A DNA stretch of 64,000 nt from Metabacillus sp. KUDC1714 (GCF_014217835.1 NZ_CP055263.1:1831501-1895500); one strand, 5' to 3'. Numbered from the stretch's first letter, positions 28,264-37,173 are shown. Made by a program: numbers and translations. The notes: generated from the letters alone by a model not told the origin.

Positions 28264-29676
28264 TCACCCTTTTTGATTCATTTTACGGTACTCACTAGGT
28301 AAACTACCTGTTTTTTTACGAAAAGTACGGCTGAAATACTTGTCATCTGCATAGCCAGTATTCTCAGCAATCCATGTTATCGTTTTATTTGTATGCACTA
28401 AGTATTCTTTCGCTTTTTCAACCCTTACGTGACGTACATATTCATTAAATGTCATTCCTACCAAATCTTTAAAGCATTGACTAAAATAACTGCGGCTCAT
28501 ATTTACCCTTTTTGCTATATCTGAAGCATGAACTGGACATGCCAATTCTTCATGTATGATTCGAACTGACTTCATAATACTTTTTTGAACATCACTAGAA
28601 AATAGATTGTTCCCCATTGATTCGTTTAATAGATCTCTGATCGAGTAAAACCAATTTTCAACATCATACCAACAGCTCATTTCATCTGGTAGCTCTAACT
28701 TCGCAATGACATGGTTATAAATCCGGATCCATTCATTGACTAAGAAATACAAGAGATTAACTAATCTTGTCTTCGGCAAATGTAATGCTTTCATTTCTTT
28801 CAATAGCTTTTCAAACTCTGAGGTCTGTTGTACCCAAGCTAGAGACAACCATTGTTCCTTTAGCTTTGTAATCTTTACCTCGTCAACGAGGGATAGATTT
28901 CTTTCTAGCTCTTGTATAGATAGGTAGATCCTTTTGTTGTTTGGATGATAATCATAGAAGAACCGTTTTTCTTTATACTTAATCAAATGCTTCTGGATTT
29001 CATTTTTATTTTTCCTTATAAGCCCATTCAAAATAATAATTCCATAATCATTATTATTGTTATCATCATCAATTGATATCCTATTTAATATGTTTTTGCA
29101 GTCTTTCTCACTTGTAGGTAACCAGAGCCAAACACCCGTATCAATCAATTCTGGTTGAAAGTCTAGTTCACCTTTTTCCTTTATGATACTTATCATACCA
29201 TCGGTTTCCATAGTTGAAACAAAAGCATAACCTTCATCGATCTCCAATATCTCAGAGGAACTTTCACCTTTAAACTGTCGGTCATTTTTTCCTTTTACAT
29301 CTATCATTCGCTTTTGAACTCTAGCCAAAACTTCTTCAAAACTTTCCATTTCCATTTGAACTTTAGCAATATAATCAATTGCCCCTAACCGTAAGGCATC
29401 TTGAATATATTCAAAATCTTGGTGCATGGTTAATACTACAATTGAGACACTGGGGTAACGTTCACGAACATTCCTCATTAATTCAATACCTGACATCACG
29501 GGCATTGCTAAATCAGTAAATAGCAAATCGATCTCATTAGACTCCATGAATTCTAGTGCCTTTTCTCCATTTTTTGCTTCTCCTACCACCTTCATATCAT
29601 AATCCTGCCAGGGCATTGTCGAAGTGAGTCCTTTTCTAACTAATTTATCATCATCGACGATAAGCACTTTAATCAC
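28264..29676 (-). CDS. Response regulator, REC plus AraC-type DNA-binding domain (YesN-like)
   Basis: Cytosolic response regulator of the YesN class that controls polysaccharide-uptake genes. The N-terminal receiver domain has IVDDD at its start and the phosphoacceptor Asp55 in FTDLAMP; a long middle region follows. The C-terminal AraC/XylS double helix-turn-helix contains AKRVNMSRSYFSQCFKDLVG and then IAENTGYADDKYFSRTFRK. The frame opens at an ATG at 29682, only three bases from GGAGG. The GTG at 29676 gives the standard start MIKVLIVDDD with good spacing and is preferred. It overlaps the sensor-kinase gene, so the two are translated together. The target is probably the downstream importer operon. 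Confidence 0.92.
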   Translation of the reverse strand: MIKVLIVDDDKLVRKGLTSTMPWQDYDMKVVGEAKNGEKALEFMESNEIDLLFTDLAMPVMSGIELMRNVRERYPSVSIVVLTMHQDFEYIQDALRLGAIDYIAKVQMEMESFEEVLARVQKRMIDVKGKNDRQFKGESSSEILEIDEGYAFVSTMETDGMISIIKEKGELDFQPELIDTGVWLWLPTSEKDCKNILNRISIDDDNNNNDYGIIILNGLIRKNKNEIQKHLIKYKEKRFFYDYHPNNKRIYLSIQELERNLSLVDEVKITKLKEQWLSLAWVQQTSEFEKLLKEMKALHLPKTRLVNLLYFLVNEWIRIYNHVIAKLELPDEMSCWYDVENWFYSIRDLLNESMGNNLFSSDVQKSIMKSVRIIHEELACPVHASDIAKRVNMSRSYFSQCFKDLVGMTFNEYVRHVRVEKAKEYLVHTNKTITWIAENTGYADDKYFSRTFRKKTGSLPSEYRKMNQKG

Positions 29677-31408
29677 GAGCATCCACCTCCAAAATTGGTA
29701 GAGTCAGAAAAACACTCGTTCCCTTACCCACTAAACTTTTAATCTCTAATTTTGCCTTTCCTTCATAATGGTTTTCTAACATCCTCTTTACATAATTTAA
29801 TCCGATTCCCATGCCATCCTTCTGCTGTTTCGTTTGATTTTGATTTAATAATCTATCAACAGCTTCCTCTGAGATCCCCGCACCATTATCATTAACTTCT
29901 ATTTGTATGTTATGGTTATCGTTCCTCACTTCTACATAAATATAGCCTTCATCACTCAACCCATGGTAAATTGCATTCTCTACAAGCGGTTGAAGGATAA
30001 ATCGGGGGACTGGATTATTCAAAATTACATCATCAGTATAAATTCGGACTTCAAATTCAAAGTCATAACGGAATTTCTGGATAGCCAAATATTGCTTCAA
30101 TGTCTCGATCTCTTCCATGATCGTAGAGGTCTGTCCAGCCTTCCCTAAATTATAATACAACAACCTATTGAGAGACGTAACAAGCTGACTGATATCCTTC
30201 TGATCATTCATCACAGCGAGCCAGTTAGCAGTATCCAATGTATTCATAAGAAAGTGGGGATTGATTTGATATAATAGTTTCTCTACCTCAAGGTCAGCTC
30301 TACGCTTTTCTTTTTGTTCTATTTCCTTAAAAAGGTCTGAAATTTGATTTTTCATCTTGCGGAATTGTCTGAGCAAATAGTCAAATTCCGGAATACGTGT
30401 ACGAAAGGTCTCGGATTGAAAATCGCTCTGCATCATCCAATTGATTTCTTTATCGAATTTCTGCAATGGCTTATATACCATCTTCCACAGCAACCAAGCA
30501 ATGATGCGGCTTAGTACTCCAAAGATAATGGATAGGTAAATCATTTGCACAACCCATTGGTTTTTCTCTTCATTGTATTTTGCCACTGGTATTAAAGATA
30601 CTATGCTCCACCCTTGATCACTCGTCTCTTTAAACCAGTAATATTCGTTTAGTAAACCCTTACCCGACTTTCCACCTTCAAAATAGGTATTTTCCTGAAA
30701 GGGATTATTGACTTCACTATATACGATCCTCCCATGATTATCTAAAATCAGGTAATAATCCTGCTCTCCAGTTTGATCTCGCTGCAAAATATTTTGCGTA
30801 TGTTTTAAATCTGATTCAATATAAACATAGATATCATCCCTTTCAGGCAAGTCTACCTTTCTTAAAACAGAAAATACATATCTATTACTATGGAGTTCAT
30901 TACTTATATGTGGGCCAAAGTTTGCGATTCTAAAATGATTAACTAGTAAGGGCAATCGATTAATTGTAAAGTCATTTTTTACACCAGAGGTATTAAATAA
31001 ATAATTATTCTCTTCATCAGAATAATACATAGTTAAACCGATACCAGGATTAGTAAAAGTAATTTCATTCAATTTCGTCTTGATATCCTGATAATATTTT
31101 GCACGTTCATATGGTTGTTCCGTATGCAAATACGTGTCCAAATAGCCCCCAACACTCCCAGGGATGACAAGTTGCTGTGAAACATGGTTCAAGTTGTCGA
31201 TTGTACTTTCAAGTGACTGTTGAACATTTTTCAAATTGCTTCGTACTCCAGAATCTAGTTTACTGCTCAGTATGGATGACATGGCATTATATGAAATGAG
31301 TGCTGTACAGACAAAAGGAATTAGTGTACCAACAGCAAAAATAAACACGATTCTTTTTTTTAATGTAAACTGTTCCAAAAGGTTTGAAATCTTACTGTTT
31401 ATTTTCAT
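29669..31408 (-). CDS. Membrane sensor histidine kinase (YesM-like)
   Basis: Sensor partner of the AraC-type response regulator. Two membrane helices (about residues 18-40 and 288-308) flank a large extracellular Cache-like sensor domain. A HAMP-like linker follows, and then a His_kinase (YesM/LytS type) domain with the phosphoacceptor His385 in NPHFLMNTL. The HATPase domain has N-box NAIYH and glycine boxes NDNGAGI and GMGIGLNYV. At 579 aa it is the usual length. AAGGATG precedes the ATG at 31408. A consensus cre box lies 64 bases upstream, so expression of the sensor itself is probably catabolite-repressed. Confidence 0.93.
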   Translation of the reverse strand: MKINSKISNLLEQFTLKKRIVFIFAVGTLIPFVCTALISYNAMSSILSSKLDSGVRSNLKNVQQSLESTIDNLNHVSQQLVIPGSVGGYLDTYLHTEQPYERAKYYQDIKTKLNEITFTNPGIGLTMYYSDEENNYLFNTSGVKNDFTINRLPLLVNHFRIANFGPHISNELHSNRYVFSVLRKVDLPERDDIYVYIESDLKHTQNILQRDQTGEQDYYLILDNHGRIVYSEVNNPFQENTYFEGGKSGKGLLNEYYWFKETSDQGWSIVSLIPVAKYNEEKNQWVVQMIYLSIIFGVLSRIIAWLLWKMVYKPLQKFDKEINWMMQSDFQSETFRTRIPEFDYLLRQFRKMKNQISDLFKEIEQKEKRRADLEVEKLLYQINPHFLMNTLDTANWLAVMNDQKDISQLVTSLNRLLYYNLGKAGQTSTIMEEIETLKQYLAIQKFRYDFEFEVRIYTDDVILNNPVPRFILQPLVENAIYHGLSDEGYIYVEVRNDNHNIQIEVNDNGAGISEEAVDRLLNQNQTKQQKDGMGIGLNYVKRMLENHYEGKAKLEIKSLVGKGTSVFLTLPILEVDARD

Positions 31409-31471
31409 TAATTAGCATCCTTGTCTATATTTCTAGTATTATGTCTTTATCATATCATGATAAATGCACCT

Positions 31472-31485
31472 TGCAAGCGCTAACA
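31472..31485. promoter_or_regulatory. cre (CcpA) box before the sensor-kinase operon
   Basis: TGCAAGCGCTAACA fully matches WTGNAANCGNWNNCW (preceding base T). Confidence 0.7.
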
Positions 31486-31520
31486 GAATGTGGTTTCTGT
31501 AAAAGCTTTTTCTCCCTAAC

Positions 31521-31676
31521 AAAAGCGCAAGCGACTTGAACAGCCTCAGGCAAATAAATTAATTTAGAATAGAAGGCTTCTTTACCTTCAATTCTAAATT
31601 AGCTTATGTCCTCAATAGGCTAGGCGCTGGAGCTAGATGCTAAAGCACTTATCCACAGTTCAAGATTTTATTATAT
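31521..31676 (-). repeat. Intergenic repeat family R1, copy B
   Basis: Reverse-orientation copy of the block at 13848-14017; the same landmarks occur in reverse order and complement. It lies between the sensor-kinase operon and a small-protein gene. Together with the cre box and the terminator at 31692 it accounts for most of 31409-31740. Confidence 0.85.
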
Positions 31677-31691
31677 TCTAAGCAACAAAAA

Positions 31692-31725
31692 AGCAGGCTA
31701 TCAGTTAAATAACTAATAGCCTGCT
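31692..31725 (-). terminator. Terminator of the 36-aa gene
   Basis: On the minus strand a 16-bp stem starting AGCAGGCTAT (one mismatch) is followed by TTTTTTG, 16 bases after the stop at 31741. This is a very strong intrinsic terminator. Confidence 0.88.
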
Positions 31726-31740
31726 TCTACAATTAACCAT

Positions 31741-31851
31741 CTAATAAGTAGATGTCTTAACTTTTTTCGCTTTACGCTTATTTATTATCTTTTTTACAAT
31801 TGGATAAACAATAGGGGCCCATTTCATGATTTTTTTAATTAGTCTTTTCAT
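31741..31851 (-). CDS. Small cationic protein, 36 aa
   Basis: Short gene of 36 codons plus stop, beginning MKRLIKKIMKWAPIVYPIVK and ending in a Lys/Arg-rich tail (INKRKAKKVKTSTY). A perfect AGGAGG lies five bases before the ATG and a strong terminator follows the stop, so it looks genuinely expressed. The peptide is strongly basic with an amphipathic hydrophobic centre. I do not recognise it as a named family; similar tiny proteins are often found, unannotated, in Bacillus genomes. A membrane-associated or nucleic-acid-binding role is possible but unproven. Confidence 0.75.
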   Translation of the reverse strand: MKRLIKKIMKWAPIVYPIVKKIINKRKAKKVKTSTY

Positions 31852-31937
31852 AGTTACCTCCTACTTTTTTATTAATATTCCCGAGTCTATTAGAAGGTAA
31901 ACATAGCCATCACCCTAATCTACGTTTTTCCAAGTAT

Positions 31938-33971
31938 CTAACCTACCTTTGAAACTTCTTTCCCTTGCTGAAGCTGATACATCTGAAAGTACTTTCCTTT
32001 TTGGTCGAGTAACTCTTTATGACTGCCACTCTCGACAATTTCCCCGTGATCTAGGACAAGAATTTGGTCAGCATTACGAATCGTTGAAAGACGATGAGCG
32101 ATGATAAATGTAGTTCTACCTTCTTTCACAATATTTAATGCTTGTTGGATCATTGCCTCAGTCTCAGTATCAATATTAGCTGTTGCCTCATCTAAAATTA
32201 AAATTGCAGGATCATACGCCAATGCGCGGGCAAAGGAGATAAGCTGCCGTTCACCAGCGGATAATGTACTACCCTTTTCAAGGACTGGTTCCTCATACTG
32301 ATTTGGAAGCTTTTCAATAAATCGATCTGCTCCTACATCCTGTAGAGCCTTTTTAACTTTTTCTGTTGTAATTGCTGGATTCTCTAGACTTACATTAGTT
32401 TCGATTGTCCCCGTAAACAAAAACGGATCCTGCAGAACGATTCCCATATGCTTCCTAAGCTGTTGACGAGGAAGTTTACTAGTATCCATTCCATCAATCA
32501 TAATACTTCCTCGATCAATGTCATAATAACGGAATAGAAGATTGATAATCGAGCTCTTCCCTGATCCAGTATGACCTACTAATGCGACAGTCTCTCCCTT
32601 TTTCGCTTCAAATGAGATATCTTTTAAGACATCATTTTCTCCATCATAGGAAAACGAAACATGATGAAATTTAACATTTCCCTCATATCTAGGTAATTCA
32701 TCCTCATTAACAGCCTCACCTTTTTCATCTAGAAGCTCAAAAACTCTTTCAGATGCAACCCTTGCTTGTTCTAACTGTGCAAGCTGATTCACAATGTCAG
32801 TTACCGGCTGGAACAAACGGTTAAGGTAGTCAACAAACGCATAAAGCATTCCAATAGATACGATTCCTGCTGCACTTATCGATTGCCCGCCAAAATACCA
32901 AATTAGTACAACAAACGTAACATTACGAAGGACATTCACTAAGTTGTGAGAAGTCATTGAATTTAAGCTAAGTAACTTATTTTGATAGGTAAAGTGTTCT
33001 TCGTTTAACGTCTCAAATTCCTTCATTGTTTGTTCCTTACGTCGAAATGCACGAATAATTGGCATTCCTTGTATGGATTCATTAATGATCCCATTAATGT
33101 CACTTACCCTTGTTCGGATCAAGTGATTATACTTTGAGGCAACCTTTCGATAAAGCAACGTCCAAATTATGATGATTGGAACCAAAAACAGTGTAATCAA
33201 CGCGAGCTTTTGATCAAGGAAAAACAATGCTACAAAGATTCCTGTCATGTAAATACCACTTGTAAAAAAGGTCGCTAACACTTTAACATATAGCTCTCTA
33301 ATTGCTTCAGTATCATTTGTTACACGTGAAACAATTTTTCCAGCTGGCCGATTATCGAAATAATTGATTGGCACTCTTTGTATATGCTCAAACACATCGG
33401 TTCTCATTTTTTGAATAATACGATTAGCGGCTTTTTGAAGCATTAGTGATTTTCCATATTGGAAAAATGCCGCGATAAAAAGCAAACCAACATAAAAACT
33501 AAGCAGGAGAATAATTGGTCGGATTTCTGGTTGATAAAAAGCAAATAACTCCTGTTGATTTAATTTATCTACTTCATAGCTTTCTTCGTCAGAACCATTC
33601 GATATTGTTAGCATGTCGCCACTAATTGATCTCTCGCCGTCAAAAGGGAGATGCTCATTCGTAACATAAAAGGAGCGTCCTACTTGGATAATTTGTATTT
33701 CCTCATCCCCTAAAGAGTCTCCTATAGTAACATTCGAACTTCTTTTGAAATAATGCTCGTTATACAGAACTGCTTGATCATCCTTATTTGTCACTTCAAC
33801 CCAAGGGCTTTCAATTCCAATCATATGGTCATCGATCATTTTTTTTGCTAAGAAAGGCCCTGTAAGCTCAGCTGCAACAGCAAATGTTAGCATTGCAAGA
33901 GCTATTATAATCGTTTTTTTGTAGAGAAGTGCGTAATGAAGGAGGCGTCTTCCAGTTGATTTTGATTTCAT
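31938..33971 (-). CDS. bmrD: Multidrug ABC exporter subunit BmrD/YheH (catalytic half)
   Basis: One half of a heterodimeric multidrug exporter (BmrCD, YheIH in B. subtilis), a membrane domain fused to an ATPase. The 677 aa match YheH (673), including the long extracellular insertion between the first two membrane helices (about residues 40-150). The ATPase has Walker A GHTGSGKSS, an unusual signature LSAGERQ, Walker B ILILDEAT with the catalytic Glu, and the H-loop IAHRLST. The ATG directly follows the bmrC stop, so translation is coupled. Substrates are drugs or other amphiphiles, by family. Confidence 0.92.
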   Translation of the reverse strand: MKSKSTGRRLLHYALLYKKTIIIALAMLTFAVAAELTGPFLAKKMIDDHMIGIESPWVEVTNKDDQAVLYNEHYFKRSSNVTIGDSLGDEEIQIIQVGRSFYVTNEHLPFDGERSISGDMLTISNGSDEESYEVDKLNQQELFAFYQPEIRPIILLLSFYVGLLFIAAFFQYGKSLMLQKAANRIIQKMRTDVFEHIQRVPINYFDNRPAGKIVSRVTNDTEAIRELYVKVLATFFTSGIYMTGIFVALFFLDQKLALITLFLVPIIIIWTLLYRKVASKYNHLIRTRVSDINGIINESIQGMPIIRAFRRKEQTMKEFETLNEEHFTYQNKLLSLNSMTSHNLVNVLRNVTFVVLIWYFGGQSISAAGIVSIGMLYAFVDYLNRLFQPVTDIVNQLAQLEQARVASERVFELLDEKGEAVNEDELPRYEGNVKFHHVSFSYDGENDVLKDISFEAKKGETVALVGHTGSGKSSIINLLFRYYDIDRGSIMIDGMDTSKLPRQQLRKHMGIVLQDPFLFTGTIETNVSLENPAITTEKVKKALQDVGADRFIEKLPNQYEEPVLEKGSTLSAGERQLISFARALAYDPAILILDEATANIDTETEAMIQQALNIVKEGRTTFIIAHRLSTIRNADQILVLDHGEIVESGSHKELLDQKGKYFQMYQLQQGKEVSKVG

Positions 33972-35720
33972 TTAACTCACCTCTCCATAGGAATCAGATT
34001 GCTGCCGATCAAATTGCTCTTTATACCATTTTCCCTCTTTCAGAAGCTGTTCGTGTGTTCCTTCCTCCACAATTTCCCCTTCATCCATTACAACAATCCA
34101 ATCTGCATGCTGAACAGCTGAAAGTCGATGTGCAGTAATAAACGTTGTTTTTCCCGCTCTTTCCTTACGTATATTCTCTATAATCTTCGCCTCTGTTTTT
34201 CCATCAACAGCAGACATAGCATCATCAAGTAATAGAATTTCTGGATCTTTAATTAATGCCCTTGCAATTGAAATCCGCTGCTTCTGGCCACCTGATAATG
34301 CAACACCCTTTTCACCAACAAGTGTATCTAATCCTTTTGGTAAAATAGCCAAATCACTATTAAAGGCAGCTAAATGTAGCGCCTTATCAATTTCCTCTTC
34401 ACTCACTTCTTCTTTTCCAAACTGAAGATTTTCTCTGATCGTTCGTGAAAAAAGAATTTGCTCTTGTGGTACATAACCAACCCAGGAATGGACGCTGTCA
34501 ATCGCAATAGTTTCTAGAGGTATACCTGATACCTTTAATTGTCCAGTCCCCAATGGATACTCTCTTAACAGCTGTTTTAACAAAGTAGTCTTTCCACTAC
34601 CTGTTTTGCCTACAACTCCGATTGTTTCGCCTCTTTTTACATGCAAAGAAACGTTTTTTAAGTTCTCATTTGTTGAGGTCGGATAACGAAATGTAACATT
34701 TGAAAACACAATCGACTCTGCTACAGCTACTTCATTAGGATTGTTGTGATCCTTTACATCTGCTTCATAAGTAAGGATTTCATTTACTCGATCTAGTGAG
34801 GCATTTCCACGCTGAAGGATATTGATAAGCTCACCAACAGCAAACATTGGCCAAATTAACATTCCTAAATAAATGTTAAAACTAATTAATTCTCCTAGTG
34901 TGATGATTTGATGAAAGACTAGATAAGCACCATAGCCAAGACCAATTACATAGCTTAGACCAACGAGAATTTTTATGGTAGGTTCAAATAATGCATCGAC
35001 TTTCGCAACGGCAATATTTTTGTTAAATACATCTTCTGTCATGTCATTAAAGCGTTTTTCATCTGCCTTTTCCTGTACATATGCACGGATAACTCTAACT
35101 CCTGCAATTGACTCAAGCACATTGTCATTCAAATCGCCAAAGGCATTTTGAGCGACTGTGAAACGTTGGTGAATAAGCTTTCCATAATAATTAATTGCAA
35201 TTGCCATAAGTGGCAATGGTAAAAGAGCAGCAAGAGTAAGCTTCAAACTAATCGTAAAGCTCATTACGATTATAATAATAATCATAAAAATAGTTGAATC
35301 AATTAAGGTTAAAATCCCGAAGCCTGCTGTCATTGAAATCGCCTTCAAATCATTTGTCGCTCTTGCCATTAAATCGCCTGTTCGATTCTTTTCATAAAAG
35401 CTAGGAGTCATTGATAATAAATGTCTCATAAAGCGATACCTTAAAATTCGCTCAATTAAATGAGCTCCTCCAAATAACTGGTACATCCATACATAGGTTA
35501 TGCCATAGCTCAAAACAATAAGAGCACCAAAGTAAACTAGTAACTCACGTAAGCGTTCACCAGTCATCTGCCCAAATTGAATATCATCAATCGCAATTCC
35601 GATAATTTTAGGTGGAATAACATCTAATACACTGACAATGATTAATAAAGTAATCGCAACTGTGTATCGTTTCCAATACTGTTTAAAAAACCAACTTATT
35701 TTCTTAAATACTGAGAACAC
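33972..35720 (-). CDS. bmrC: Multidrug ABC exporter subunit BmrC/YheI (degenerate half)
   Basis: Partner subunit of BmrD, 582 aa (YheI 585): six membrane helices and a C-terminal ATPase. Walker A is GKTGSGKTT and the signature is canonical, LSGGQKQ. After Walker B the catalytic Glu is replaced by Asp (LLLDDAMSAVD). One hydrolytic site of the heterodimer is therefore weak, as known for this family. The start is a GTG at 35720 with GGGGAGGGA eight bases upstream. A long leader of about 600 bases lies upstream, with a leader ORF and terminator, implying attenuation control. Confidence 0.92.
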   Translation of the reverse strand: MFSVFKKISWFFKQYWKRYTVAITLLIIVSVLDVIPPKIIGIAIDDIQFGQMTGERLRELLVYFGALIVLSYGITYVWMYQLFGGAHLIERILRYRFMRHLLSMTPSFYEKNRTGDLMARATNDLKAISMTAGFGILTLIDSTIFMIIIIIVMSFTISLKLTLAALLPLPLMAIAINYYGKLIHQRFTVAQNAFGDLNDNVLESIAGVRVIRAYVQEKADEKRFNDMTEDVFNKNIAVAKVDALFEPTIKILVGLSYVIGLGYGAYLVFHQIITLGELISFNIYLGMLIWPMFAVGELINILQRGNASLDRVNEILTYEADVKDHNNPNEVAVAESIVFSNVTFRYPTSTNENLKNVSLHVKRGETIGVVGKTGSGKTTLLKQLLREYPLGTGQLKVSGIPLETIAIDSVHSWVGYVPQEQILFSRTIRENLQFGKEEVSEEEIDKALHLAAFNSDLAILPKGLDTLVGEKGVALSGGQKQRISIARALIKDPEILLLDDAMSAVDGKTEAKIIENIRKERAGKTTFITAHRLSAVQHADWIVVMDEGEIVEEGTHEQLLKEGKWYKEQFDRQQSDSYGEVS

Positions 35721-35761
35721 TGAAAGGTCCCTCCCCTATTATTAAAAGTAAATATATATTG

Positions 35762-35815
35762 TTAGCCACCTTTCATCCAATCTAAATAAATACGGATCAC
35801 TTTTTCTTTTTCCAT
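35762..35815 (-). CDS. Possible 17-aa ORF just before bmrC
   Basis: MEKEKVIRIYLDWMKGG, with an AAAGGAG ribosome-binding site nine bases before the ATG. It ends 41 bases before the bmrC start. It could be a second regulatory leader peptide or a coupling ORF. No hairpin clearly competes with it, so its role is open. Confidence 0.5.
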   Translation of the reverse strand: MEKEKVIRIYLDWMKGG

Positions 35816-35898
35816 CTCAAAAAACTCCTTTCAAAAATTCATCCCATTCTTAACGGGCATATCTATATAAACGAGCAAAATGCTCGGTATTTAAAATA

Positions 35899-36117
35899 AG
35901 GCTGACTCGCCAAACTTTGTTGCTTTTAAAATAGTATTGGGTAGGTTGATTGCAGCGAGAGGATGCTCACTTTCCGTGGGGCGGGCGATGAGCCTCCTCA
36001 GCGCGAAGCACCTGCGGGGTCTCATCTGTCCCGCTACTCCCACAGGAGTCTCGCATATCCGCACCAATCAACCTAATCAGTTTTGTTCAAAAACAACAAT
36101 CTTTTAGAAAAGAGCCT
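35899..36117 (-). repeat. Intergenic repeat family R2, copy C
   Basis: About 219 bases, GC-richer than the surroundings, homologous to 40887-41108 in opposite orientation. Landmarks on the minus strand are AGGCTCTTTTCTAAAAGATT, GCGAGACTCCTG, GGAGTAGCGGGACAG, GAGGAGGCTCA and CGCCCGCCCC. Such blocks are abundant in Bacillaceae intergenic regions. Here it lies within the bmrCD leader, between the leader terminator and the coding region. Confidence 0.9.
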
Positions 36118-36125
36118 AAAAATAC

Positions 36126-36205
36126 AAAAAGACATCATGCGTAATCGCACGATGTCATAAAAAGACACAAAATAAACGCACGTCACTAAAGTAGTAACCT
36201 GCGTT
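36126..36205 (-). terminator. Leader terminator with competing upstream hairpin (bmrCD attenuator)
   Basis: On the minus strand GACATCGTGCG pairs with CGCATGATGTC (36131-36156) and is followed by TTTTTG, an intrinsic terminator. Just upstream (36175-36205) AACGCA pairs with TGCGTT around a GTTACT/AGTGAC core. The 3' arm of this first hairpin (GACGTGCG) resembles the terminator's 5' arm, so it can also pair with CGCATGATGTC. This gives mutually exclusive folds, the hallmark of an attenuator. Confidence 0.7.
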
Positions 36206-36242
36206 AAATGTACATAATAAGGGTAGCTTTTCACAAGAAAGT

Positions 36243-36320
36243 TTAGCCCATATACAACTCTTGGCGGGTCACATAACAATATGAAATTTGATGAATAATA
36301 TCGACTTTTAACATTTTCAT
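36243..36320 (-). CDS. Putative leader peptide of the bmrCD attenuator, 25 aa
   Basis: Leader ORF of 25 codons, MKMLKVDIIHQISYCYVTRQ and then ELYMG, with GGAGGG seven bases before the ATG. A strong promoter lies 42 bases upstream, and the competing hairpins start about 38 bases after the stop. B. subtilis bmrCD is known to be controlled by ribosome-mediated attenuation through the leader peptide BmrB; this ORF holds the equivalent position. I cannot confirm sequence homology to BmrB. Antibiotic-stalled ribosomes on this ORF would be expected to favour read-through. Confidence 0.65.
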   Translation of the reverse strand: MKMLKVDIIHQISYCYVTRQELYMG

Positions 36321-36361
36321 TTTGTAACCCTCCATTTCTTGTAATTTAATTTACCTTTTTT

Positions 36362-36391
36362 ATTGTATAATTTTCCATTTGTTTCTGTCAA
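36362..36391 (-). promoter_or_regulatory. SigA-type promoter of the bmrCD leader
   Basis: Minus strand TTGACA (36391-36386), 18-base spacer, TACAAT (36367-36362). Transcription would start near 36355, about 35 bases before the leader ORF and 635 bases before bmrC. Confidence 0.8.
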
Positions 36392-36549
36392 TGGATTTTC
36401 AAAAATAAATCCCTGTTCATTCCCCTGAAATATAATTTATTACACTTATATTCATCAGGCTGGAGTTTATGATAAGAAAGTTATACACTGAGCTTTAAAG
36501 ATTAGTCCAGCTTCTTATTTTGTTCGGGTTTGTACAAAATACTTTTGGA

Positions 36550-37164
36550 TCATTTATTCATATTTGCTAGAAATCCTCCAAGAAGGTCTTCAACACTTTC
36601 TGGCTCTTCTTGATCTTCTTCTGTTGCAGCGTGTTCCTGTCTAGCTTTTTCCCAATCAAAATTCATTAAATCATTATCCAGTTCATCATCAATAGCAAGA
36701 GGAACCTCATCCGGTTCCTCTTGTTCAACATCGATGCTTGATTCTGCTGGAATTATAAAGTTATCTTCTATTTCTTCTTGTTTTTCCTCTTGCAAATACA
36801 GTGCTTCATTAATATCCAAAGCATTACTATTAAGTGATGCCAAAATTGATGTTGCACGAATTGGATCAGCTAACAATTGATAGACAATACTCCCTAACAT
36901 AGCTTCTGAATGGGAGTGTTTTAACCAATTTCTTTGGTCTTTATTTAATTGTTTTGGTAATGGAAGTGTTACCGTTTCTCTCTCTTTCGATAAAGAGCTA
37001 TTAACACCCTCCAAAATAAACTCTGCCATTTTGCTAGAAAAGTTTCTTCTCTCTGTTTCTTTTAACTTTTGCAGCTGCTTTAGGATATGATCAGGTGTAT
37101 CTGAAGGAAGACGGAAAGTAATTGCTTGTCCCCTTTGTATACTTGCTGAGCCCTTTTTATTCAT
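36550..37164 (-). CDS. ParR-like ribbon-helix-helix segregation adaptor
   Basis: Predicted DNA-binding adaptor of a plasmid-type segregation system, 204 aa. The N-terminus QAITFRLPSDTPDHILKQLQ followed by a basic helix ending FSSKMAEFIL (about residues 13-50) fits a ribbon-helix-helix domain, the fold ParR proteins use to bind centromere repeats. The second half is strongly acidic and ends DLLGGFLANMNK, which could be the helix that docks on the ParM filament. It follows the ParM-like gene by nine bases with an AGGGTGA ribosome-binding site. The likely DNA targets are the GTATAC-type arrays at 38485-38620 and 39537-39698. I infer this from operon order and fold-like pattern only. Confidence 0.72.
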   Translation of the reverse strand: MNKKGSASIQRGQAITFRLPSDTPDHILKQLQKLKETERRNFSSKMAEFILEGVNSSLSKERETVTLPLPKQLNKDQRNWLKHSHSEAMLGSIVYQLLADPIRATSILASLNSNALDINEALYLQEEKQEEIEDNFIIPAESSIDVEQEEPDEVPLAIDDELDNDLMNFDWEKARQEHAATEEDQEEPESVEDLLGGFLANMNK

Positions 37165-37173
37165 AAGATCACC

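Noticed and set aside
36073..36279. 68-codon ORF on the minus strand
   Set aside because: It runs through the attenuator hairpins and overlaps the 25-codon leader ORF in another frame; the leader ORF has the ribosome-binding site.
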